Shown here piece by piece: positions 22,814 to 31,545 of a DNA stretch of 64,000 nt. How positions within the stretch are numbered: position 1 is the first letter of the stretch; every line of letters starts with the position of its first letter. The notes under the pieces are model-generated. The model did not search any database and was not told the DNA's origin. It saw only the letters and a program-made list of their open reading frames with translations. A program made the position numbers and the translations under genes. Location: contig CALZFC010000268.1 in assembly GCA_945643635.1 (NCBI GenBank), positions 458,501 to 522,500 on the forward strand. The letters are read 5' to 3'. Source of the DNA: Allodiplogaster sudhausi. Taxonomy: Eukaryota; Nematoda; Chromadorea; Rhabditida; Diplogasteridae.

Positions 22814-24108
22814 TGGTTGGTAAACTAATAGATCCCAAATCGCCACCCTCAACACGTAGTGAACTTTCTCTTTTTGACATTCCATCAACACAAGTTGCCT
22901 TTGATTCTGCACGATGGCTTTCAATTCCAACAAGCACACCTATAAACAACACTGGAGCTTTTACTTTTAACATTGTTGATTCGAGACATTTCTTGCAGGT
23001 TAGCAAGTGTTACATTGCGTTTAAACTAAAGCTTGTTCATAATGATGCCACAAAAGTGTCCAAGTATGCATTAATAAACTATATTGGTGGAACTTTTTTT
23101 GGTCAAGTCAACTTGCAAATCAATAACCAACAAGTATTCGAATGTAGTCAGTATGCATACAAGGCGTACCTCGAGACGCTTTTGACACATAGTACAGATC
23201 GAAAGTTTGGAATACTTCAAGCGGCTGGTTACTTTGAAGACAATGATGTTGGTCTTGACAGTGCAGATAATAAGGGATATAAGAGTAGATTAGACGCAAT
23301 TTCTTCAACGGGAGAGTTGGACATTGTTTCTCCTGTACATATGGACCACTTCACAACTGACCGACTGCTATTACCACATTTAAACGTTCAGTTTACCTTC
23401 CATCGCAATAGCGATGCTTTTGTGCGAGAAAGTCATGATGCAGCGCCTAATGGTGCAAAAATTGAAGTCGTTTCTATGAAACTTCTTATTCGTGCTGTTG
23501 ATGTGATCAGTTCTGTTAATCTTGCCCTTGAACAAACCTTCCTATCCTATCCTGCACGATATCCCTATCGACGTACCAGAGTACGCGTTGTCTCTGTACC
23601 GGGTGGTCGCTTAGATTTTCCCTTCTCTACAATCTTTACAGATTTAATTCCTCGCCGAATTATTATTGGCTGTATAGACCAACATGCCTATGAGGGTAGT
23701 GTTTCACATTCCCCCTTTAATTTCCAAAGCTTTAACATTTCGGAAGTATGTATAGATGCTGGTGGTGTAACTTTTCCTGCACAACCACAAAAGATAAATT
23801 TCAAAACTAATTCTTTTGCTGAAGCTTTCGTCATGTTTTACGAGAACATTGGTGCTGTTGGTGAAAATCGTGACTTGGCAATAGGATACAAAATGTACAA
23901 GAAAGGCTTTTCTTTATTTGCATTTAATCTTTCATCAACGGACACTAACGCAGACTTTAAACTAGTGCGTAGTGGTACAACACAATTATCGATGCGTTTT
24001 TCCGATAAAACACCTGACAATGGTCTTCAACTCGTGATTTATGCTGAACATGATGGTCTTTACCAAATTGATCATTTTCGTAATGTTTTTAATGATCAAC
24101 AGGCATAA
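22813..24108 (+). CDS. Maverick major capsid protein (F54H12.2-like)
   Basis: A 431-codon intact frame, close to the length of the nematode relatives. The protein has no signal peptide or membrane helix. It is rich in beta-strand-like sequence, with blocks SRHFLQVSKCYIAFKLKL, GGTFFGQVNLQINNQQVF, HLNVQFTFHRN and YPYRRTRVRVVSVPGG that I associate with the double-jelly-roll major capsid of Polintons and with uncharacterised C. elegans F54H12.2. It follows the small basic protein with a TAATG overlap and overlaps the next start in the same way. As the longest gene in the element it is strikingly free of breaks. Confidence 0.75.
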   Translation: MVGKLIDPKSPPSTRSELSLFDIPSTQVAFDSARWLSIPTSTPINNTGAFTFNIVDSRHFLQVSKCYIAFKLKLVHNDATKVSKYALINYIGGTFFGQVNLQINNQQVFECSQYAYKAYLETLLTHSTDRKFGILQAAGYFEDNDVGLDSADNKGYKSRLDAISSTGELDIVSPVHMDHFTTDRLLLPHLNVQFTFHRNSDAFVRESHDAAPNGAKIEVVSMKLLIRAVDVISSVNLALEQTFLSYPARYPYRRTRVRVVSVPGGRLDFPFSTIFTDLIPRRIIIGCIDQHAYEGSVSHSPFNFQSFNISEVCIDAGGVTFPAQPQKINFKTNSFAEAFVMFYENIGAVGENRDLAIGYKMYKKGFSLFAFNLSSTDTNADFKLVRSGTTQLSMRFSDKTPDNGLQLVIYAEHDGLYQIDHFRNVFNDQQA

Positions 24109-24528
24109 TGGTTCTTCCGAGTCGCGTTCCACTCTCCGTCTTCATCTACTTCACATGTGGAATTCGAATCGAGGAGGATACCGTTTTGTCCTCCGCGGAA
24201 ATTGACACCATTGATAGCACACTACGAAGACACCGCATATTTACCTCTCATCTTGGCCCCAACAATTTCCTGTTGGAACGTGCTCGCATCGTCCCCGGCA
24301 CCAACGCTTCTACTCGAATCACTGTCAGATTGACAGGGGAAGGTCGTCACAGTACATTGGGTGTGAGACCTGTCAAGGTTTGGCTAAAGGTTAGAATATT
24401 TATTTATCATTTATCTGATAATTATAAATATTTTTCAGGATCATTTTTCGTGCCAACATGGTGTCCAAGTGCGCGCGATGAAGCTGCCGCTGGTATCGGC
24501 ATCCAACGGAAATCTTTTTTCCAATTGA
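24108..24528 (+). CDS. Unassigned Maverick gene with one 49-bp intron
   Basis: Exon 1 is 24108-24389 (94 codons, phase 0), the intron has GTTAGA...TTTTTCAG, and exon 2 is 24439-24528 and ends in TGA; the protein has 123 residues. The open frame also reads through the intron into the protease, but the spliced version ends cleanly before the protease start. The protein is enriched in Arg and Thr, with no motif I know. An intron inside a virus-like element suggests adaptation to expression from the host nucleus. Confidence 0.5.
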
Positions 24529-24572
24529 GCTGCTTGCAGTTGAAATTTGATTGTATATCATATTCTCGCGCA

Positions 24573-25079
24573 ATGAATATTTTCCCATTAACAAATGTAG
24601 AAATAAATAATTTCTTGGAAACTTGTTCTACAACACGGGTCTATTATCTTGGTAGTTTCCCTTGTGATACAAAACTTGTCCTACCAGAACGTAGACCTTT
24701 GTGTATTGTTTGGAATACAGGAGATTCTAATAGTACAGGTGAACACTGAGTTGCCGTATATGTAAACGCTACTAATTCTGCTGAATACTATGGTTCAACA
24801 GCAAGTAAGCCCCCAGAATTGCTTGCCAAATGGCTTGAACAATTTTCACATGTTCAATATTTTCCTCATAGGGTTCAAAGTACAACTAGTGTAGTTTGTG
24901 GTCACTACTGTCTATTCTTTCTTTATTTACGTTGTCGTGGAAATAAAATGGGCACTATTGCGAAATATTTTAGTACACGTCATTATGTCATGAATGACGA
25001 AATAGTTATTCGCTGGTTTATGACTCACCTTAGGCAGTGTATAAAAGCCCCCCATTCCAAAGTCATTGTTTCACATTGA
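24573..25079 (+). pseudogene. Maverick adenain-type cysteine protease with one nonsense codon
   Basis: Full-length relative of the fragment at 17.86-18.13 kb: MNIFPLTNVEINNFLE, then PCDTKLVLP, GEH, and the Cys-bearing block VVCGHYCLFFLYLRCRG. The codon directly after the catalytic His is TGA (24,747-24,749) where the other copy has TGG (Trp). The frame is otherwise open to 25,079. The role in relatives is capsid-precursor processing. One substitution separates this from an open frame, so it is either recently inactivated or a sequence error. Confidence 0.75.
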
Positions 25080-25083
25080 CACG

Positions 25084-25412
25084 ATGACTGCTGGTGATCG
25101 AAAGGCAGCCTCTCCTGCTTCTGCACCTGCTGCAACTAGTACAACCATTGAATCTAAAGGAAAGAACATTGCTGAAACTATGCCTGTTCCTTCTGTAGAA
25201 TCCAATATCGAGAAAAAGGTTTTAACTGTGAAGATTGCGGAAATGTATTCTCGACTGGTTTTAATCTGCGTCGACACATTATGCGTGCTCACAGTGGTGA
25301 GGAAATTTATCAGCCACGTCATGCACGTTACATTCGACCCCTTGGTACTATTCAACTTCTCACAGACGAATCTGATAATGTCTATGTCCAGTTCCGCCCC
25401 TTTGACGACTGA
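25084..25412 (+). pseudogene. Single C2H2 zinc-finger protein, frameshifted
   Basis: ATG at 25084, five bases after the protease stop. An Ala/Ser/Thr-rich N-terminal part of about 45 residues runs to an AAAAAGG stretch at about 25,212-25,218. From there the next frame encodes one C2H2 finger (CEDCGNVFSTGF..H..H) and a tail ending VYVQFRPFDD. So there is a one-base frame change at a homopolymer. The position at the end of the gene block suggests a regulatory accessory gene; that is inference. Confidence 0.55.
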
Positions 25413-25446
25413 GGCAGTCATTATTTGAAAAATTCAATCAGGTCAA

Positions 25447-25960
25447 ATGGTTCGTTCCCAGTCTTCTTCATCTTCATCTTCTTCGTCTTCCATTTCCTCG
25501 CAGTCCAAGACTTCGCGTAAAGAAAAGGTTTTGTTTAAAATTGCGTGTTTTTGAATATTTTCTATATATCATTCATTTTCAGCTTCGTGAACGCAAACGA
25601 AGGTTTAATGCGACTATAAAGGATGAACCTAAGGCAAAGGTATACTTTACTCGTGCTCTTGCAATTTCACCATTTGTTATAAATTTGCAGAAGAGCTTCA
25701 AGGAACTCGTTGATGCCTTCCAACGTCCATCTCAAGTAAGCAATCACGGGCACCTCTTGAAAAGCCACCGATTCATCGTAATTGCTGTTTGCAATGTTTT
25801 TGCAAGGCTTAATGACACTACGACGAACAACATGACGAATATTCGTCTCTGCAATTCTTGTATCGTCGCCAACCAGAGAATCCAATCTGCAGTGTTTCAC
25901 AATGTCACCCTCAATAATATTCGTGAAAAATCTGTTCTCGAGAATTGTGCGTCATCGTGA
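25447..25960 (+). CDS. Possible Ser-rich basic gene at the right end of the Maverick
   Basis: ATG at 25447, then MVRSQ and a run of ten Ser codons. Exons 25447-25527, 25583-25639 and 25691-25735 join in phase across good donor and acceptor sites (GTTTTG...TTTTCAG, GTATAC...TTTGCAG). The exons encode basic text such as LRERKRRFNAT. I cannot follow the gene with confidence beyond 25,735. An open frame without stop from about 25,807 to 25,960 may hold the last exon. No relative is recognised. Confidence 0.35.
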
Positions 25961-26059
25961 TTGTTATATATTGAATATAATAAAATACATAACTGGACTT
26001 GTGATATTTAGACAGTTCAATAATGTTTTGTGAAATAATACAAGGGTGAATTATTCACG

Positions 26060-26660
26060 AAGGGTTTTGGACTTATGGAAAATATGTATCACTTCCACAT
26101 ACACGTTTGCATGTCTACATATTCAGTTGAGAGTTGGTATGACGGCCGATTGGCTCATTGGTAGTGTGTTTGTTTTCAAATCGAAAGGCGCTGGTTCGAC
26201 CCTCCTCGGGGCAATATCAATTGCTCTATTTATTCCGGACTTGCGATATTTCGACTAGCTGAAAAAATATTATCCCCTTGGACATAACCTGTGATCATGT
26301 GATGTATGATCACATTACACACGAATGTCTACATCTTCGCTTGCAAGTTGGTATGATGGCCGAATAGCTCATTGGTAACGCAGGGACTATCTACGCAAGC
26401 GATCCAGGTTCGGATCCGGTAGGGATCCTGGACTTGTGATGTTTCAACTAGCAGACATGGCAATATCCCCCCCCCCCAGGTGAGTGATGTGTGATCTCTG
26501 ATGTATGATCACTTCCATACGAATGTCTACATCTTCACTTGCTACTTGGTATGATGGACGAATTGGCCGATTGGTAACGCGGGGACTTACGACGCAAGTG
26601 ACCCAGGTTCGGATCCGGTAAGGATCCTGGACTTGTGATATTTCCACAGGTCAAGAACGA
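26060..26660 (+). repeat. Three tandem tRNA-derived (SINE-like) units
   Basis: Each unit of about 200-214 bp carries an A-box-like word (TGGCTCATTGGT at 26,151; TAGCTCATTGGT at 26,365; TGGCCGATTGGT at 26,564). About 40 bp later follows a B box (GGTTCGACCCT at 26,193; GGTTCGGATCC at 26,407 and 26,606). Units also share ATGTCTACAT and GTATGAT..CAC. The spacing fits a tRNA gene body, but I cannot fold a full cloverleaf with good stems, so these are tRNA relics or SINE heads rather than working tRNA genes. A run of 12 C lies at about 26,467. Confidence 0.7.
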
Positions 26661-26666
26661 GGTGGA

Positions 26667-26790
26667 ATGAATCCTGGACTTAGAAAAATTACGGGAAACA
26701 TTTCAATGGGACGTTCAGGACTTAGAAAAATAACGGCCGAAAATTTCAACGGGAGTTCTGGACTTAGAAAAATTTCGATCGACCAGGAAC
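26667..26790 (+). repeat. Triple 'GGACTTAGAAAAAT' repeat
   Basis: The word GGACTTAGAAAAAT occurs three times about 40-45 bp apart, giving SGLRKI-like peptides in one frame. It follows directly on the tRNA-like array, whose units end in a similar CTGGACTTGTGAT. Most likely a degenerate continuation of that repeat, not a gene. Confidence 0.5.
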
Positions 26791-26943
26791 ATGACCACAC
26801 TCATCATAACACATCAGAAAAAAAACTAAGGCAAATGAAAAAAATTGTTTACTTTTTATTTTGGGTGGGATCGAGATCTCTCGAACAGAAGAAGCAAATT
26901 AATAATATAAAAAATATATATATACATATACTTTTTACTTTAG

Positions 26944-27125
26944 GTGCGCTCGGGAAAGGCCGGACAGAAGAAGTCGCCGAAGAAGGAGAAAGAATTGCCT
27001 GCGAACGTGTAAGAAGAAGATTCAAGAGGCAACGTCAAGCACAAGAAAACGGAGAGGAAATGCATCGGCCCATTTTTCCCGGTCTCCTCTACCTCCCTTT
27101 TCTCTTTAAATTCAATAAACGTTCC
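26944..27125 (+). pseudogene. Detached Lys-rich terminal exon, copy 1
   Basis: After TTTACTTTAG the frame VRSGKAGQKKSPKKEKELP... runs 22 codons to TAA at 27,010-27,012. It is followed by about 110 bp that look like a 3' untranslated region with AATAAA at about 27,113. An inverted copy at 31,311-31,485 encodes the same 22 residues. No upstream exons are visible, so this is an isolated 3' exon of some gene whose body is elsewhere. Confidence 0.5.
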
Positions 27126-27880
27126 TTTGTTCTTTGCTGACTTAGCCGCTGCTTCCAGGGTCCGAATTCCGATCCCGGCGTAGCCCTGGAAAACAAAAAA
27201 ACTATTTTTCCTCTTTCGTAGACTGTTTGAGATAGATTCCATCACAACAAATTACGAATCGTTTACTTTTTGTAATGATTTTTAATGACTCTTTCTAATG
27301 ATAAAATAAAGTGTAAAAATGATGCATGAACTGAATAGGTGCAACTTTTTACTTCGTAGAAAGCGAAAATGCAATACAACGTCTCACCATGTAAAGTGTG
27401 TTGCCGAAAAACATGAGGATACGCCGTCCACAACTAGAGGAGAGCACATTACAATTGTGAATGTAGTCTCCCTTGCTTCACTGCTTGACAACGCCCCCGA
27501 TGCTGCTATTTGGTAGCCCCATTTGGTGTCGACATGCACTCTTCATTGATGCCCGTGTCCGTGTCCGAATCGGCCGTTGCACCGAGGAGAGTGAAGTGAC
27601 GCTATGGACACTCTTGACTGACTTGTTGACGCTTGGTTGAAAGAAGCAAGTGGTAGTAGATGAAGAAGACGAAGAAAGAATGATGCCCACTTCTTTTTTA
27701 ATAGTATCTCTAGAGACTCGAGAGGTGCTAATTGGCTACATAGACATAACAAGAGTAGACAATGTTCTGACTAATTAGAATAGAATTACTCGCATGGACT
27801 GCAGTCGAGAATGGTAGTAAGAGTGTCCGCAAGTTATGAAGCACTTAGGATATTACACATTAGAATCCATTAGCGATACA
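27125..27880 (-). pseudogene. Family X, copy 3 (fragment)
   Basis: Pieces of the family X gene remain in order on the minus strand. The upstream flank (27,690-27,880, with the AATTAGC-type words) comes first, then the end of exon 1 (27,385-27,515: GSIG-like stretch, then FFGNTLYM and donor GTGAGACG), and exon 2 (about 27,130-27,190: GYAG-G, LEAAAKSA). The middle of exon 1 is deleted. Not functional. Confidence 0.65.
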
Positions 27881-28137
27881 AGCTAGCTCGTAACCAATGT
27901 TTTATTGTTAAATAGTTACATCCGGTTTGAAACATGCTACCAGTGTTGTGAAAACAAAACTATTCTTACAACTGACATGAGGAAATATTGTTTTAGAAGA
28001 AGGCGATATTACGCTTTCGAATGGAACGCTTTGCATGCTGTGCATTTAAGCGCATAGCATGTATGTTAATGAATGCGTTAGAAAAAAGACGACTTTGAAA
28101 TTTATCCGAATCTGTTCTCATTCACGTTCTCCATAGC

Positions 28138-28662
28138 TTAGGAGGCACGTTTGAGCAGGCCGAACATGACAAAGGCGAGCAAAGTCACTGCAATGACGTT
28201 GAGGACGACGGACATGACCATGGAGGCTATCAGGCTCTGTAAGGGTTAGCTCTCGTTTTTGGCAGCTTTAAACAAAGAAGAGATGAAGTAACAAAAGTTT
28301 TTTTTAGAACTGAGTTTGCGAAGAAAATATTAACAAAGAAGCTGGAAGTCGACGATGAGTCCTCGTCTGCGTCTCTGCAAAAAAAGGTGATGGAAGCAAG
28401 TGAAAATAATTTTTCTTAAAGAATCCACATTATTAAGCACACAAATGAAGGAGGTTGTTCTAACTAAAAAAAATTAGTGAAATCAATTTGTTTTAATTTA
28501 ATGTTTGCCTAACATTGTAGTGGATCCTGTTGGGTCAATTTCTGAAGATGGCGAGGCTGACGATGCCGCATCTGCATCGGCTGCAGAAAATTAGGCGATT
28601 TGTTAAATAAATCGTATTTTTCTATAACGTGATTAATAATCGTAATAATTGTAATAATAGTG

Positions 28663-28723
<61 letters not shown>

Positions 28724-30833
28724 TAATAATAATAACAATAATAATAATAATAGAAATAAAGTAAAATTAGTTAAAGTAACACAATGATCTACCAGAATTT
28801 GTCACATCGCTGCTTGTCCCTTTACCAGGAATCTGAGAGTACCCTGAAAAGGTTTGTTGAAGAGAGTGGCAAACTCAATTTATTCGATGTGTAGGAGATG
28901 CAGTTAATGAATATGGTCTGGTCTAATTTGAATAACCCCAACCTCCTCTCTAGTCCCGATACTCGAGATTTTTGCGTTAAAAACAGAAGGTGCAATTCGG
29001 ATGCATTGGAAGTGTCAGGTTCTCATGCTCAAGCATGTGGCCCTTATGACCGTTATGGAATCATTTGGTATTTTACGTTTGAAAATTAAATTTCCACCTA
29101 CCAAAGGATGACAGATGGAAGGTTTCTTTGTCTGATAGCTGCATCGTTGCCCTAAAGCGTGCTTTATGAAGACCTTTATAATTGAGTTTTTAAAGACTTC
29201 TCGATGACAGTGTCGCCAATTTAATCCAATCTTCAAAAATTGGCAATGGTATTTCGTTCGCTACTTTCATTCGCTTCCTGGTGCGCACTAACAAAAGTGA
29301 AATAGGAATGGTTTATGTCGTGTGAATTACTCCAGCGAAGATACATAGTTTAAAAAAAAAAATAGGAGCATTCGGCGCACGTTTTGGTGGTGGTAGGAGG
29401 CGACTCGGTAGTGGTCGGCACGGGCGTATCAATGTAGTTGAAAAACTAAAAGAATTAGCTGTTGTATTTGTTTATTGAGTGTTGATTTTATTATTGAAGA
29501 AGCGTTGCAAAAAGAAAAGAATTGGTCTCTCGAGTCGAATAGATTACAGAAATCACAGCACTAAGAATTCTCGGAGAATCGAAAAAACAAATCTTATTGT
29601 TAGAAATGCATGAAATTTTTCAACTTTAATTAACCATGACCCGGAAGCTAAGTAGTCGCCATCTATCAGTTATGCGAAAAAATAAAGATCAGCATCATCT
29701 GTTCCCCGTGGAAAGAGGTAATCACTTTTTTTTGACGCGAATATGATATGAACAAATCAGCAAAATGTGTTATTATTTTATTTCATGTGATGCTCTTGTT
29801 TAGTGCTGAAACTTTGCTAATTTTTAGAATGAATAGGACTTAATTTTGTGAGAAATTTAAAATACATTTTCCTGCAACCTACATCTGCCTCCCTTTCACC
29901 GCTATCCATCACTTGCAACTCTTCACGAAGCGCGTATTCAATCCTTGCATTGATGTCGTCGACGCCGCGAATGAAGACACCGCAGTCATTCTGTGCAAGT
30001 GCACACGAACAGCGGACGCGTTCAAATTTTCGATTTTTCCACGCTTAAATAATTGTTTAGAATTGAAACTTTTTTTAGATAATTTTTTTTACATCTGTAC
30101 CGTGTGCTTCATAAAAAAATCTTTTTAATAAAAGTAGTCAAATGCTCAATTTTTCTCCTTGACAAGTGACAATTACTCACTTACAGCTAGGTATCTTTTA
30201 TCTGAGAAATTAAAAAAATTTTATTTGGTTTTTCAGTATATGTAGGTGAAAATGTTGGCCAGGAATTTTGAAAATTACACTGTTTGCCATTCCTGTCGAT
30301 AGGAAAAGTTGATCAAATCAGTGTCTTGGCAATTTTCCAATCGTTTGCGGGAAAAAGTTTCTTCTATGTATACTGAAAGAAATCTCTTTTAAGCTAAAGC
30401 GCGGCTTACAGATCCGGCAGCCACGTTCGCTTCCTTCCTGAACATACTGCGAGAGGCTGCCTGCGGCATCTAATTCGTGGACGCAAGACATGGGGCCGGA
30501 CGAAGGACTGGTCGCACGGCAGTATTTGCCATTAATCAAACGCCAGTCCCGGCAGTCTCTCTAAACAAAAATCTGAATGACATCATCAAAGATGATGGTA
30601 AAAAAGAGAATGCCAAAACCAGACGTATTTCATCAGCTCTTTAGGCATGATTTCAACAACAAGCAGAATTACACACTCTATCATTTTGGTGCCATTAAGT
30701 CAGATGGCCTCACCGTGCTACCCCAGTTCCGGTAGCCGAGGAAGCCCATGTCGTGACAGTAGCCAGTGTCGCCGACAGAAAGGTGCAGGAATGCGAGGAA
30801 GGCCAAAGCCACGACCTTCCGAACCGGAAGCAT
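28138..30833 (-). CDS. Single-module Cys-rich type I membrane protein
   Basis: Exons on the minus strand: 30833-30714 (signal peptide MLPVRKVVALAFLAFLHLSV, ending phase 0), 30560-30410 (DCRDW, SSGPMSCVHELDA, EG, C-x-IC), 30043-29879 (WKNRKFE, CSCA, CGVFIRG; joins exon 2 through a split codon, T|CG), about 29445-29370 (Thr-rich stalk TPVPTTTESPPTTT), about 28580-28510 (Ser/Ala-rich stalk), about 28374-28305 (DSSSTSS stalk) and 28236-28138 (transmembrane helix VVLNVIAVTLLAFVMFGLL, short tail KRAS, stop). Phases of the stalk exons are uncertain. Domain order is signal, Cys-rich ectodomain, S/T stalk, membrane anchor. I do not recognise the ectodomain. Its last two exons match those at 923-1203. 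Likely surface-exposed; function unknown. Confidence 0.65.
28662..28757 (+). repeat. (AAT)n microsatellite
   Basis: A trinucleotide tract of AAT with a few CAA variants, inside an intron of the minus-strand gene. Confidence 0.95.
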
Positions 30834-31310
30834 GAGCCAAGCAGAGAGAAGAGCGAGGCAACCACGCGCCGACCAGGAAATAGTAGAAAATGACTCTAAT
30901 AACTGATTGTGAGAGGAGTCATGTAATTATAGACTTTTAACTGAACTTGAAAAGGACTTAGGTGAAATATGTAATTCTTACACTTGTTTGACCATAAGAA
31001 AATAGAAATTGGCGTCAGTTTGCCCCCTGTGGCCGTTGACCGGGCCGAAGGGGCAGGTAGGTTGATCGCCTATTTGAGCAAGACAGAGAGGACCCAGCGA
31101 GTGAGAGAGACAGAAATAGTATTGTTTGCTTTCCGAGGTGAACAGAAAGGAGCTTTTCTTGACACAACGTCGTGAAAAATGCCGTCTATTTAGCTTCCGG
31201 CCTGGGGCCGAAAAACAGCAGAGACATCACAAGTAATATTAAGTTCTCAATTTTTGTCGGTTTTCTTAGAGTACCACTTGTCATTTCCCAACATAAATTG
31301 GAACATGTAT

Positions 31311-31485
31311 TGAATGGAAAGAGAAAAGGGAGAGAGGAGGAGGAGACCGGGAAAAAGGGGTCGTTGCATTTCCTCTCCGTTTTCTTGTGTTGAACGTTGT
31401 CGCTTGAATCTTCTTCTTACACGTTCGCAGGCAATTCTTTTTCCTTCTTCGGCGACTTCTTCTGTCCGGCCTTTCCCGAGCGCAC
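31311..31485 (-). pseudogene. Detached Lys-rich terminal exon, copy 2
   Basis: Inverted copy of 26,944-27,125. The 22-codon frame starting at 31,485 and ending with TAA at 31,417 gives the same peptide. The following untranslated-like part is similar, but its AATAAA is changed. It lies just 3' of the last exon of the gene at 31.5-33.1 kb, in the same orientation, so it could be captured 3' sequence or a terminal exon of another isoform. Confidence 0.5.
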
Positions 31486-31545
31486 CTAAAGTCAAGTCTT
31501 CTATATTTGTTTTAATAATTTTAATTACTTTTATATAGTTTAATG

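Larger units (their letters stand above)
17860..25960 (+). mobile_element. Degraded Maverick/Polinton (virus-like DNA transposon)
   Basis: Between about 17.86 and 25.96 kb lies a compact block of genes with overlapping starts and stops (TAATG at 22,811 and 24,106; ATGA at 19,096). It holds packaging ATPase, a retroviral-type integrase with chromodomain, adenovirus-type protease, penton-like minor capsid, double-jelly-roll-type major capsid and small basic or membrane proteins. That set defines Maverick/Polinton elements. The closest relatives I can name are the Caenorhabditis F54H12.2/F54H12.3-type proteins (from memory, not searched). A family B DNA polymerase is missing. Clear terminal inverted repeats are not visible, but a protease copy lies at each end in opposite orientation. 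Boundaries are approximate: the left one from the truncated host gene, the right one from where recognisable element genes stop. Confidence 0.8.

Noticed and set aside
26060..26660. Functional tRNA genes or a CRISPR array
   Set aside because: The repeats have A and B boxes but no good cloverleaf. Units are about 205 bp with no short conserved repeat and unique spacer pattern, and the genome is eukaryotic.
28510..28596. Plus-strand acidic exon ending in TAG
   Set aside because: The minus-strand reading gives an S/T/P-rich stalk in the right place of the minus-strand gene and has a good acceptor (CTGCAG).
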